Origin: Collybiopsis luxurians FD-317 M1
Taxonomy: Eukaryota; Basidiomycota; Agaricomycetes; Agaricales; Omphalotaceae
Direction of reading: 5' to 3'
DNA length: 64,000 bases
Assembly: GCA_000827265.1 (NCBI GenBank)
Contig: KN834762.1
Coordinates: 2,939-66,938 of the forward strand
Below, piece after piece: positions 40,735 through 52,554 of the stretch. Under the pieces are notes generated by a model. That model had not been told where the DNA came from. It made no database searches and worked only from the letters and a program-made list of their open reading frames with translations. Within the stretch, counting starts at the first letter, position 1. Every line of letters begins with the position of its first letter. The translations under genes and the position numbers were made by a program.

Positions 40735-43319
40735 ATGGCCATGAAGTTCACTCGCGGTTCAGGTATTCAGCTTCTACTCAGAGTTACACCAGCTTGCTCA
40801 TTTTTCTCGGCAGCCGTGCTTTCTAGATCTCTCGCGACACGGTCCAGACTCTCTTCCATTCGCTCCTTGTCTTCTTCCTCCATCCGCAGAGAAGAACAAG
40901 TAACTATCTTTTCATTCAATATCCATTTCAATTCCATTCATATCATCCTAGCAATTACCTCCACCTCCTCCACCACCACCCAAACGATCCAAATTCAGGT
41001 CCTTTATCAGAGTCCTCGGAGGCGCCACCTTGATCTCTATAGCAGGCGGTATCGGCGCTTTTGTCTATGTCACCCAGAAAGAGCGTCATCCTGGTTCCCA
41101 ACTGCCTTATGATACCTCAAAAAAGACAATCGTCATTCTAGGCAGTGGATGGGGTGCTACCAGTTTACTTAAAACTATTGACACAGAGGAATACAATGTG
41201 GCATGTACAACTATTCTTCCTGCTATCTTCTCCACTCACTTTTGGCAATAGGTCGTCATCAGCCCCAAAAATTACTTTCTCTTCACTCCTCTTTTACCCA
41301 GTGTTGCCGTGGGCACTTTGAGTCCTAAAGCGATTTTACAACCGACGCGTTACATTGCTCGTCACAAGGCTCGCGCCGTCACTGTTATCGAGGCTGAAGC
41401 CAAGGAAGTCGACGTACGTGTAACATCTTTTGCTCAATGCTCAATGCTCATATCATCACAGCCCTTCAATAAAACCGTTACTTTCGAAGGTGATCATCTT
41501 TCTCATCTCGTTTGTACAGCTCCAAGGTCCAATTCTGCTTTCCAGATGAAACCGAAATCAAAGGCAAAGTATCGCATACAACTATCCCTTACGATTACCT
41601 CGTCTACGCTGTCGGCGCAGAAGTTCAAACGTTCGGAATTCCTGGCGTGCAAGAAAAGGCTTGCTTCATGAAAGAATTAAACGACGCCGAAGTAGTAAGT
41701 CGAATGAAAGGCCTATAGTTCACTATGCTCAGAGTCCTCCAGATGCAAAGACGTTTCAAAGACTGTAAGGATCATCTCTCATCGCTTCTCCAACAGCATT
41801 CTCCAACTCATATTTCCAGGCATCGAATCTGCTGCGTTTCCGGGACAGGATGACGCCGAGATTGACCGATTGCTTCACATAGTGCGTACTTGTCGCGATT
41901 CCGCAATACATTTCAGCTCCTCACACTGCTTGCACAGGTCGTCGTCGGAGGTGTGTATTTTTATCTCCGTTTACAGACTCCGTACTCAACGTCATTCATC
42001 AAGGTGGTCCAACTGGTATCGAAGTTAGGTATGATGTTCGTCCATTCGACCGAAAAATTATTCTTATCCTGTTCGCAGCGGAGAAATCCACGACTTCCTC
42101 GAGGTAACTAGTCTTTGTACGACGTACATGGACTTTCCACTCAAATTATTTCTTTTCCCAGGATGATCTCAAAGCATGGTACCCGGAACTTGCCGGTCGA
42201 ATACGGATATCTCTGGTTGAAGCATTACCCTCCGTCTTACCCATGTTCAGCAAACAACTGATAGAGTATACCGAGTCTACCTTCAAAGAAAGTAAAATTG
42301 ATATATGGACCAAGACGATGGTCAAGGAGGTTGGAAGCGTTGTCCGTTTTCGTCATCCGCGAATTTATTGTTATTCTCAAGGTCAAAGACAAATCCGTCA
42401 TCCTCCAAATGCCAGACAAGTCTATCAAGGAAGTGCCTTGTGGTATGGTCGTCTGGGCTGGTGTACGTCTCTCCTGTGCTTTGCCTTGGTATGATTGCTA
42501 ACCTACTCAAAAGGGTAACAAGGGGCGTAAAATCACCCAAGATCTTATGGGTAAATTCCCGACATTACAGACCAACAAGCGTGGTTTGACAGTGGACGGT
42601 AAACCTCCTTCGCTTCCTTCTGACTGTGTTACTGTCTCTGACCTCTGATTCAGATCACCTTCGCTTGGCCGGAGCCGATTCAATTTTCGCAATCGGAGAC
42701 TGTACCTCGACTTCATATGCCCCCACTGCCCAAGTAGCATCACAGCAAGGTGCATACCTTGCACGGGTATTTGCTCAAATGGCAAAGAAGGAAGGTTTGG
42801 AGGCAAAACTGAGCGAACTGCAAAAGACGGAAACTGTTGCAGTTGACACGACTGAAAAGACTGGCGTTCAGTCGGAAATCGAGAACACGAAAAAGATGAT
42901 TGCAAACGTGAAGATTAGACCCTTCCACTACTCGCATCAAGGCAGTCTTGCGTGAGTTCTATGCTTTTCTCTTCATCTGGATCACTCTAATCGTCGATTG
43001 CAAAGTTATGTTGGATCAGATAAAGCTATTGCTGATTTACCTTTCGCCAATGGTAATGTAAGGATGGAAATTTGCTTTGTTCGTCATATCCTGCTCATTC
43101 TTTTTTTCGGCAGATCGCTACTGCGGGTGTAGCAACGTTCCTTTTCTGGCGCAGTGCCTATCTCAGCACGCTTTTCTCTCTCCGTAACCGGACTCTGGTA
43201 GCTAACGATTGGCTCATTACAAAAATTTTCGGCCGGTATGTGATGAACTTGTTCTCTTAGTGGGGTTCTGGACCTTGACTTCGTTTTTTTTTTCGAACAG
43301 TGACTTGAGTCGGGATTGA
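40735..43319 (+). CDS. Alternative (type II) NADH:ubiquinone oxidoreductase
   Basis: Rotenone-insensitive single-subunit NADH dehydrogenase of the mitochondrial inner membrane. It has 17 exons: 40735-40899, 40952-41200, 41252-41413, 41462-41489, 41546-41694, 41743-41764, 41820-41881, 41938-41950, 42004-42028, 42079-42103, 42162-42329, 42382-42462, 42514-42598, 42654-42951, 43006-43057, 43114-43235, 43301-43319, giving 574 residues. A mitochondrial presequence and a proline run precede a membrane segment (ISIAGGIGAFVYV), the FAD fold ILGSGWGATSLL, FLFTPLLPS, the NADH fold VVVGGGPTGIEV, and the quinone-side motif APTAQVASQQG. There is no EF-hand insertion. Whether it faces the matrix or the intermembrane space cannot be told. 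The second intron is best read with a GC donor. Confidence 0.93.
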
Positions 43320-44514
43320 GTCGCTTGCAAAGTTATGGTAGAACGTGCTTTTTATTTATAATTTCTTTTCTGGATAGTGTTCCGACCCGGTAGACCTTTT
43401 AGACTCTAGTATACTGTTTGTATAATGGCATTTATATTCAGCGTACGGTTTTAGGTGGACTGCTTTGGGTTGGCAGACCCTGGAACTTGGCTCCCTCCGC
43501 AGGTGGTATGCTATATACTCTGGAGTTACTCGCGGGGTTCGGCTTGCCCAGTCGCTTTGCATATGGACATAGTAAAGTATCGAGGGTGTCGGTTGGTTAC
43601 TCAGATACGCTCGTGACGACTTATTCAAAGTCGGAGGCCGATTCTACCACTTACTAGATGAGGCTAGTAGCTCCTTCGAGCATCGCGCGCATACACTTAT
43701 CTTGGTAGTCAAAGTTCAACCGTATTCGCATTATGGCCGGTGCATTGCGAGTTTGCAATGAAATGAAGAAATGAAAATTGGTGGCTGAGCGCTCTTTCAT
43801 CTCCGTCGAGCTTCAACCTTTTCCTGACCCCAACACTGGATGTTGGTGAGCCATGTTGTGCTTCTCGTAGCAGCATACTTTGAGTTTTGGTCAGGTCCCA
43901 AGTAATAGCCTGTAATAGTTGTGTGGCGTTCTCTTCTTTTGCAACGGGGAACTTGTTCGATACTCGGTGCTTATGTGATGTCGGTTATCTCTGTTCATCT
44001 CTTTTAAGTATGTACCTCGTACTCCACTCTTAATGGCATTCAGAATGACAATGGGAATTATCAAGGGCCACCAAAACGCCTTATCACTGAAACAATGAAA
44101 GTATGTTATTTCGCGTAGAAGAATGTCCTTTCCATCCAAAGGAGAGCATCGTGCAAAAAAAGGAAAACATGCGAACTATCGCGTGGCATACTTGGAAAAA
44201 ACCGCAGCTTCAATGGGGTGGTTACCATTGTTCTAAAGGACGTAAGTCCTCGAAAAAAAGAGGGCAACCAACGCCTTTGATCGGCTGCCGAATGGACGCT
44301 CCAAATCCAAGCACCAAAAAGATAAAGTATAAAAGGACCTTACTCACCTCGATGAAATGGTGCTTTCCCCGTTTCCGGTCTTCCCTAGCCTGCAGCAGGT
44401 GCAAGAAGTCTCCCGAATCCCCGTTCCTTTAATTCGACCGCGTCGAGATAACTTTGTCCTTGATCTTCCAACTTTTTGTCAATCTTTAAATTTTTTTCAC
44501 AAGGCTAGAAGCCA
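43320..44514. other. Intergenic region before the ferric reductase gene
   Basis: About 1.2 kb with no supportable gene; open frames here lack homology and splice structure. It must hold the promoter of the ferric reductase. I did not find a convincing pair of iron-regulatory GATA sites. Confidence 0.5.
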
Positions 44515-46825
44515 ATGTCTGCGATTGCTGCATCTTTCGTTGTACGAGCAGCTGCTGGAGCGGCAAACACTTCAGACAGCTCGAGCTCTGGAGCTCCGGG
44601 TGGCACTGCTACTACTGGAGGTGCTCCTGCTGGTGCTGCTGCTTACGGAGGCGCCAGTGGCAGCGCGGGTCCGTCGGATTTCCAGCTAGGTACTGTATCT
44701 TGATTTTGTCTCTCATTTAAACTCGTCCCTCAAACCATCTTTACATAGTTTGGGGCGTTGATATCTTCCTCCTCAGTCTCATCGCCCTCCTTTTCGTTAC
44801 CCGCACTCCGCGTTTTCTTGCTAGACTGTACAGCTTTTCCGAATGGACGAGTGGTCTTGTTCTCCGAAATCGGTCGTACTTCAAACGCACCTCTGCGCCG
44901 CGACGCGTAGAGTTCCCTGTAACCCAAAACTCTGGCATGTATGAAGTCAGTCTCTCCTCGGATGAGTCACACACTATGTACCAAGAAAAGGCCTTTGCCC
45001 GGCGCGTTGGAGAAACTGGTATGCCAGTGCAAGGCTCTTATCCTCCCCACGTATCCAATTGTCCCTCCTTTTGTCGTCCCTTACTCAAATTGATGCACGC
45101 TCGTATCCACACTGGTCTATCCTTCTCGCATTTCTTGTTGATGCTCATTTGGCTGGGCACGATCACCCTCCCTGCCTTTTACGCTACAAATGCGTTCACC
45201 GATCCTGTACGCTTTGGATGGATCGCCGCTGCCCAGCTTCCTTTTGTGTATGCGTTCGGGACGAAGAATAATGTTATCGGTGTGTTGTTGGGTGTAGGGT
45301 ATGAAAAGGCCAGTCAGAACTTCCTTTTGTCCTGTGTGGAATTTCATCTTTTCTTTAGATCAACTTTATGCATCGTCACTCCGCGCGAATTGTCCTGGTG
45401 GCGGTGAATGTTCATAGTTTGGGCTACAGTGGGTCTTTTTTTCCCCCGTCCTGTTAACTCGCCTGATGTGCCCTGTGCAGTTTACAAATGGTGCATTGCC
45501 AAGGATTTCATGGAAGAAATCGCTGAGCCCAAGAACTATTGGGGCTTGATTGGCCTGATCTGCATTGATGGTCTCTTTTTGTTCTCGACTGAGATCTTCA
45601 GGAAGAAAGCGTACAACCTGTTCATCGCAACTCACATTTCATCCCTAACGGTGTTGATCGTTGCGGTGAGTAACTCATTTTCTCGATTCGGTGATTCGTC
45701 GTTGATACTTTTTGAAAGATGCTGTACCACTATCGGGGTACAGTCTACTGGGCCTACGCTTGCGCCGCTTTCTACCTACTGGACATCCTCTTGCGCGTGC
45801 TCAAGACTCGTGTCGCTTCCGCTACTCTTCGTCCGATCCCAGAGCTGGGCCTCACCCGTGTTGAGATCCCTAACATCAACAGTGGGTGGCGAGCAGGTCA
45901 ACATGTTCGTATACGGGTTGTCTCGAGCGGGATGGGCTTGATTGGCTGGTCGGAAGTTCACCCCTTCACCATCGCCTCGGTGTCCGACAGTCAAGAAGGA
46001 CTAGTTTTGTTTTGCAAAAAGGCTGGAGACTGGACGAACAAACTCTACAACCTCGCAAACACGTGTAGTTCTGAAGACAACATTCGCAGGGTATCGGTCA
46101 TGGTCCAGGGGCCTTATGGTACGTTTGATTCCTGTGTAGTACTGTCCTTAGAGCTCATTGAGAGGTAGGTGGGCTCGGTAACACTATGGCTGCCAGTTTC
46201 TCTGCTGCAATGTTTGTTTGCGGAGGGAGTGGTATCTCGTTCGCGACTTCGGTGATACAAGAGCTTATCCAGAAAGACCTGGATAGCCAAAGTCGCGTGA
46301 AATGCATCGAACTCATTTGGACTGTACAAGATGCCTGTAGGTATCTTCCTCCTCGTCAAATTTCTTCGACTAAGTTTTATTCGATTCCTCCAGCATGCCT
46401 TGTCCCGATGCTTCCGTTATTCACTTCTATGATCCAACAAAGCGTTTTCACTCCCATCCGAATCTCCGTCTTCTACACCCGAGCTCCCACTGGAAAGTTT
46501 CCATTTTCGGATAACTTCTTCCAATCCACTTCTCTTACTTTATCGCCCGGTCGACCGAAATTCCAGAGACACTTTGAAGAGATCATCACTCGTTCTGTCT
46601 CTCTGAACTCTAGTCCAAAGTCTGCCGGATCCAGCGGCCTATTCGTTGGAGTATGTGGACCGGTTGCTCTCGCCGACAGTGCTTTCGATGCTGCAGGCAG
46701 GATTGAGCCATATCACCGAGATCAAATCGGCGGTGTGGAAGTTCACGCAGAGTGAGTACTTGATGGCGCTCACTCCGGACTTGTGCATTCTAACATCTTT
46801 CTCGTATAGGACCTTCGGCTGGTAG
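44515..46825 (+). CDS. Ferric-chelate reductase (FRE family flavocytochrome b)
   Basis: Membrane reductase that moves electrons from NADPH through FAD and two haems to extracellular ferric or cupric ions. Exons: 44515-44689, 44749-45308, 45359-45428, 45481-45665, 45719-46118, 46169-46336, 46394-46751, 46810-46825, giving 643 residues. An Ala/Gly/Ser-rich N-terminus is followed by membrane segments, paired His in INFMHRHSARIV with VNVHSLG and in ATHISSL with LYHYRG, the FAD motif HPFTIAS, the NADPH motif GGSGISF, and the end HAETFGW. The second intron requires an unusual GC donor (GCCAGT at 45309) to keep GYEK joined to INFMHR. Confidence 0.93.
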
Positions 46826-47113
46826 AGTCCTTACAATCCAGTGTCCAGTGACAGTGGTGCTTGCTTGCTTGCCGTTCTCTTTTTGTTGTACTAGAAGAAT
46901 TTGTTTGATATTTGAGTTTGGTGACTGCCTGGAAGATGTCTCCACCGGGTGGAGCATTTGTTTCCTCTACCTAGATTATGCTGTATTTTCTGTCGCTATA
47001 GCTTAAGCTTCTCCCTATATTGAAGACCCGATCTTGCGTCTTGATAGGCGCTCATGAAATTCTTGGGCGCTTACACTCGTTGCCACTTTGCTTCCTTGCT
47101 TCCTATTGTACGA

Positions 47114-48764
47114 ATGCCTGTTTTGCTTTCCTTTGGCCACACGCTACTGCTATGTATACTCATTCGACTTGTAACTGCTCTCTATCTATCAGAACCTGGC
47201 CAAGTTACCAGCAGCATAGGATTGTTAAGCGCGTCTTCGCCATTAACATCATGGTCGAATCTTCAGGAAGGATTGTACTTATTCAGGAAAGGAATAGATC
47301 CCTATGAGGGCGGTGTATTCAGACATGTAAGCTCAGTGTCATCTTTCCCATATTTTTTAACTGGTAAATATCATATCCAGCCGCCATTATACCTCTCCTT
47401 CGCCACGATACCCATTTCCTTTTCTTCCTCTTTCTCCAAAACCCTACTCTCTGTCCTCTGGACGACTTGCGACGCGTTATCTGCATATTTTCTAGTCCGT
47501 ATCTGGCGTCTACGCTCGTCAACATCCTCAACGACGCGAGATTCTCTATTGGTCATGCTATACATGCTCAACCCTCTCATATTCCTTCCTTCTCTTGCCC
47601 TTTCAACGAGCAGCTGGGATAATCTGGTCATACTAGGAGCAGTAGTGTGTGCTTGCGAAGCGGCATCGGGTTCGCATGAATCCAAATCTAATAATTCGAT
47701 CTTCGCCTCGAGATCCCTTCTGCTCCTTGCTCTCCGCACCCACTTGTCACCCGATTCAATCATCCTCCTACCTCCAGTTATGATGATTATCTTGAGTAAA
47801 AGTGGCCCTTGGTCGCATTTAGCAAGTCCCAGCAAGTTTGCATTACGAAAAACAACCGGGTCTGTGCAACAAGTCGGCCAAGTACTGGGCGAGTGGTTCC
47901 TATATTGGGTGTCCCTCACCTTCATTTCGAGCCTGGTTTCAGGAGGAACTGGATGGATGGGGCAGACTTGGGGTGCGAGGTGAGTCGCAGTACTGCGGCC
48001 TTGGTACTCTTCTGACCTAGCCGTAGCTTTACCCTTCCCGATTTGACCCCAAATCCAGGAGTATGGTGGTACTTTTTCACTGAAATGTTTGATCATTTCA
48101 GACCCTTCTTCTTAATGGTCTTCTCGGTGAGGCTGGCTTTCGATCTCTCCTCTGTTCTCTCTATTGACTTAACGTCCGTTCTGCCTGTTTTCAGGTACAC
48201 TTGCTGTTATATGTTGCGCCAATATGTATCAAGTTCCAGTGCGTACTCTCATTTGGACTACTTCCATTTACTCATATTTTCACCTTAAAACATAGACACG
48301 ACCCTCTTTATGCATTCTTTGTTCTCACTGGCATCCTCTCGACATTTAAACCTTACCCGACTTTGTCCGACGCTGGTCTGTTCATGGTAATGTGGGGCGT
48401 ATTCCCTGAAGTGTACCAATGTAAGCACTATTTATTCTCTGGGAGACGGAGACCTTTGCCATGTCCGATTTCTAACTTTATACACGCAGATCTCCGTCAT
48501 CCCCTTCCAACGGTGCTCGTATTTCTACACAGCGCCCTCCTCCAACCCCTGTTCGCTCACCTCTGGCTCTCCCACGGGACGGGTAACGCCAACTTCTACT
48601 ATGCGAGCACTCTGGTGGGTGCGTGCGCCGGAGGAATGGGTGTCGTAGATGCATGCTGGGGGGGATTGAGGATTGCGCTTGGAGATGGAAAAGGGAAAAA
48701 GACGGAAGGGGTTTCGCAAGAAGAGGGAGAGGGAGAAGAGAATGAAGTTGTTACGCAGCAGTAG
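47114..48764 (+). CDS. GAB1: GPI transamidase subunit PIG-U/Gab1
   Basis: ER multi-membrane-span subunit of the complex that attaches GPI anchors to proteins. Exons: 47114-47326, 47381-47979, 48027-48126, 48195-48238, 48296-48420, 48490-48764, giving 451 residues. Family marks are SPLTSWSNLQEGLYL near the N-terminus, the DPYEGGVFRHPPLYL segment, MLNPLIFLPSLALSTS, FTEMFDHFRPFFLMVF and HDPLYAFF. The start at 47114 puts about nine residues before the first membrane helix, as in relatives; an in-frame ATG at 47054 would add 20. The acidic C-terminal tail (EEGEGEENE) is not conserved as far as I know. Confidence 0.92.
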
Positions 48765-48818
48765 CTTGGACTGACAACTTGTGTAAGTTCAATTTTGGGT
48801 AGTGCTGGAAGGAAAAAG

Positions 48819-48904
48819 TGGTTCGACCCGGTCTCGAACCGGGGACCTCCTGTGCACATTAAGAGGATGTGAGACAGACGTGATAACCACTACACCACCG
48901 AACC
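48819..48904 (-). tRNA. tRNA-Val (anticodon CAC) with a 13-nt intron
   Basis: On the minus strand GGTTCGG opens a 7-bp acceptor stem that pairs with TCGAACC before the discriminator A at 48819. The D arm, the T arm (CCCGG, TTCGAGA, CCGGG) and B-box GGTTCGAGA are clear. The anticodon stem TCTGT pairs with ACAGG only if 13 nt after position 37 are removed. This leaves loop CTCACAC with CAC at 48871-48869 and a mature length of 73 nt. The CCA end is not encoded. Confidence 0.9.
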
Positions 48905-49128
48905 TCAGCCATATGATTTAAATGCTTGACATGAGCACACTACGATACATTCAATGGCTTGTTTGCTCAGTTCTGTTCGATGCTCCGAATGGGGAAGAAG
49001 CTTCCTGCTCAGCGTTGAGTTCATAAGTGCGAAGATGTTGCGTAAAAACGAATTTTGTGAGTAAGCGCCCACCGACTGGCTGAAATATATGGGCGCTTAT
49101 TTGTGGAAAGTACGCATTCCCTTTTGCC

Positions 49129-49561
49129 ATGATCCCTGACATTCCGCCAAACTGTCCTCCTGCTCGACCAGACCTCAGAGCCTTCCGGCCTCCAAAATCC
49201 AACTCAAAGGTTGCGTACTATGAATGGCGGGCTCGGATGTGGATCGAAGGAACCTTTGGTCTTGGAATGCTTGAGCCATGGGAGAAGTTGCTTCTTCGTA
49301 CGTTGGGCTCAACTCCTGCAGCTTGTGCAAGCTATTGAAATAAATTCCCCTTTCCATCTTTCAGTGATTATCTTTCTGACGACTTTCACTTTACTGGTCA
49401 CCGGAATCGTTCGATACCTGCCACACCACCTCTCGGTGATGAAAGGCCGAGCTGTTTATTATATCTGGGGGGGTGAAACTGAAGAAAGCTCAGTCCTTCA
49501 ATGGATTGGGAAGAATGTCGGGTCTTCAGGCGCATCTAGAATGGCATTTGAAGAGTTGTAA
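49129..49561 (+). CDS. Serine palmitoyltransferase small subunit (ssSPT-like)
   Basis: Probable ER activator of serine palmitoyltransferase, the first step of sphingolipid synthesis. Exons 49129-49297 and 49365-49561 give 121 residues. The diagnostic part is YYEWRARMWIEGTFGLG, then MLEPWEK, then one membrane helix (IIFLTTFTLLVTGIV) and YLPHHL, matching the YxxxxALYMLEPWE and MPQH pattern of animal ssSPT proteins. The N-terminal proline-rich stretch and the tail after YYIWGGE are less conserved. Such short split genes are often missed. Confidence 0.85.
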
Positions 49562-49882
49562 CAGTTCACATCAGTGGGTCCCTTTGCACCTCCTCCCTTT
49601 TCGTTCTCTGAACACTCGTTTAGGCCTATGAGATTTTTCCTTTCTAGAGTAGTCTTACATTATACCCGCCCATTTTAGCTACTGTCTCTTTGTCGCTCAG
49701 TACCGCTTGTGCCTTCCCTTGCATTACCAACTGTGTCTTATCGTGTGCTGCGCAGGAAACTACCGGTTAATCAAACAACCATGTCCAGCAATGAAATATG
49801 TATCCTCAAGTTGCTCAAAAGTTGAGGTGCTCATGTATCTAATATCAATCTCAAATCTATTTTCAAATTTGAGCGCATACCT
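49562..49882. other. Convergent intergenic region
   Basis: 321 bp between the ssSPT stop and the GT18-like stop, T-rich, with no gene seen. It should carry both polyadenylation regions. Confidence 0.5.
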
Positions 49883-52196
49883 CTAGCCTATCTGTGGCTT
49901 CAGAGGGTGCTCTGCTAGCCATCTGTACATGAACTCTTGTGTCACTACTCTATCCCAACCACGTTCCGACATGCGCTGCGCAGCAAACTCTTTCCAGTCA
50001 ATCATAAAGTAGTCTTTGACACGCCGTGTTACTTCTTCCAATGTCATCTCTGGCTGAACCCTGTTCTTCATCTTCAGATAGTTTGAATTGGGAACATTGC
50101 AGAAAAAACGTACAAAGGCTCTATCGGTGTGTCCACCGCTGCAAGTATCTTCGCAACTAGTTCATCTACGGTTCCATCGACATCAGCCATATATACGTAT
50201 GGCTCGCGAAGGGCAGCTGCAAGTGGCCCATGTTGATGATGATCCCCAGTGAATGTGCACCAGTCCGACATGTTACTAGGATGAGGCGAACATCCCTTGT
50301 TTCCGTGGTAAGGAAAAATCACCGGCAGGCTTAAGAACCGTTAGTAGTGAGCTGCGCATTGATCAAGAATGTTTGTGCATACCCATGGCACCTACATATG
50401 TTCAGTCGGAAGAGGAGTTCAACTGTGAGTTATATATGTTGGACTCACAAACTGGCATACGGGCTTGGGGATATTTTAGGATGGCCAATACCCAAAAGAG
50501 CCTTCGATGTACTCTGACGACAGAATCAGTCTCGGATCGCTATCTCAAGAGAATTCGTAGTAATAACCAGTAACTTATTATATGATTGCCTGTCCAGTGG
50601 GTCGAGGGTGACTAACCCCTCCGGGATAGGAAAGCCTTCCTCTTCTTCGGCGAGACATATAATTTCGATCCCAGCAGCACGAGTCTTTTCGATAATCTCA
50701 GGCCACCAAGAAAACTTGACAAAATTATACCGGTGAAAGTACCAGGAGCCTGCATACAGTCAGACAAAAACGTCAACATCGTAAGACTAGGGGAGAGACA
50801 ATAGTACGTTTGGCAAGAATGATAACCTGATCTTTTCGTTCTGAAGGCGCTATGGTCGACGACTCTTCGCATTCTTTCAAGTGATAGCCCCTAGAAGTCA
50901 ATCATCAGTTTCTGTAATGGTGAAATAAAAAGACATTGAAAGGACAAGTAAAAATGATGATCAGGCATCTGTCAAAGGCGTTGGTGACTTGGGAGAGCCA
51001 CAAACTGAGGACATTTTACCAAGTAAGGCCTGGAGCGCATTAGCAATGAAATCTCCATTGAGATAATCGAGGGAAACCTACACTAAATTCCACTCTGCTC
51101 CCAGCGGGTTAAACGACCAAGGTTCCTTTGGCGCCATAAAGTTCTGCCATCCCTCAGGACTACCCCAAAATGTGAACGTGAACAACTTCCATGGAGGACT
51201 AGAACAGAAATAAACAAGCAATCCCAGTAGATAACACGTTACTCGCATTCCATGAGGATTTTCCGGGCTTTCTATACAGTGGACTGTATCATTCAGGCAC
51301 CATATAACATGCTCGTCTGTCGACCAAACGTGGGTAACTAAATCGTGGTATCGTTTGTACGCATTCCCAATATCTTCGAATGGATGATAGAGCAAAAAGT
51401 AGTTGTGGTTTTGAAACACTGTCATCTGCAAGTTGCTTGTGAGTAAGTAAGTTACTCGCTCTTGCAACCAATGGGTACTCACCAGCGATTCCAGCCAAAG
51501 CACCTCGCCTGTGGTACCGCAGCTGTGATCGTATCAGCCAGAGAAAATATCAGGATATGTCTAAGTTGATTCACAGGGACATGGCACAAGGGACGTATCC
51601 ATAAGAGCTCAAAATAACCTTTTGCGAAATGAGACTCGGAAATTCTGGAAATTCTGTTCCTGTACCTTTGGTTGCTGTAGATTACCGTCTCTACCAATAT
51701 CTTCATTCCAGTATCGGAGTAAACTCTTCAACTGCTTGACGTTCCATTCCTCCCACCCGTGTACAGGATTTTGAATGATATCCTCAATCCTTGAGACATG
51801 CGCCTTGCGAAGTAAATCAAGTATTTCTAATGGAATGGGAGGCAGACGTAGATACTCCACATCATTGTTGAATATCGGAGGACGGGCATTATCTGATTCT
51901 GTTGCCTCTTCATACCCGATACTACTTCCTTCTTCTGATAATAAGTCATGGTGGCCGTCGACTTTCGAGTTTTCCGAAAATTTACGGGCATCGTCTGATT
52001 CTGGTTCCTCGTCGTGCCCAAAGCTTCCTTCTTTCGATAACAAGTCATGGTCGCCACTGACTTTCGAGTTTTCCGAGAATTCCAGCGGTAATGGAGCAGA
52101 ATACCCTTGTAGTCCATCGCGAAATTGGATGAAGAGAAGGAAAACGATAATGACCGAAAGAATGACAAGGAAGTGTTTTCTGCTAAGCGAGAACAT
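49883..52196 (-). CDS. GT18-like Golgi glycosyltransferase, possibly disrupted
   Basis: Type II membrane protein: a short N-terminus and one helix (FLVILSVIIVFLLFIQF), then an acidic stem with a twice-repeated FSENSKV..HDLLS.EG unit. Resolved exons: 52196-51666, 51618-51575, 51522-51483, 51425-51247, 51198-51082, then 50890-50808, 50749-50617, 50513-50449, 50391-50383 (9 nt), 50329 to about 50089, and 50088-49883 in a shifted frame. Conserved GT18 (Mgat5-like) pieces are CGTTGEVLWLE, PPWKLFTFTFWGSP, the QVIILAKR segment, ALLGIGHPKISPSPY and REPYVYM. Splicing at 51082-50890 and 50617-50513 is unresolved, an in-frame TAG lies at about 51078, and one A appears missing near 50088. It may be a pseudogene, or carry sequence errors. 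Confidence 0.7.
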
Positions 52197-52554
52197 CGCA
52201 AAGGTAGAAGTCACTGCCTCCTGGCTATAGTACGCCCTTAAATATATATCAAAAGATTTAAAACCTTGAGCAGTACTATCAATGCCAGTGTCATGTGAGA
52301 GAGCCTACCAGATCTGATCCGGAACTCTTGGGCGTTGCTTGAACGCTTGAGCATTTGTACTTATTAGCCTGGCAGGGTATACGTTCGCGATCGAGCATAG
52401 CCAATGTTAGTCGCTCGCGCTAGCAAAAATACGGCTGAGAAATTGAACGTGACCAAGTTAAAAACGCGTTGCCACGTGATGCGACGCGCTTTCTCAGCGC
52501 GTTGATTCCGACTCGGACTAAAACGTTCAACGTTCAACTTCCATCTTGCCCATC
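52197..52554. promoter_or_regulatory. Divergent promoter of the GT18-like gene and NUF2
   Basis: 358 bp. About 90 bp before NUF2 lies a GC-rich cluster: ACGCGT (52464-52469), CACGTG (52473-52478) and GACGCG (52483-52488). ACGCGT is the MluI cell-cycle box that controls late-G1 genes in other fungi, which suits a kinetochore gene. Confidence 0.5.

Noticed and set aside
47371..48096. A 241-codon open frame on the minus strand
   Set aside because: Antisense to PIG-U and crosses its introns; highly charged composition typical of a shadow of a membrane protein.
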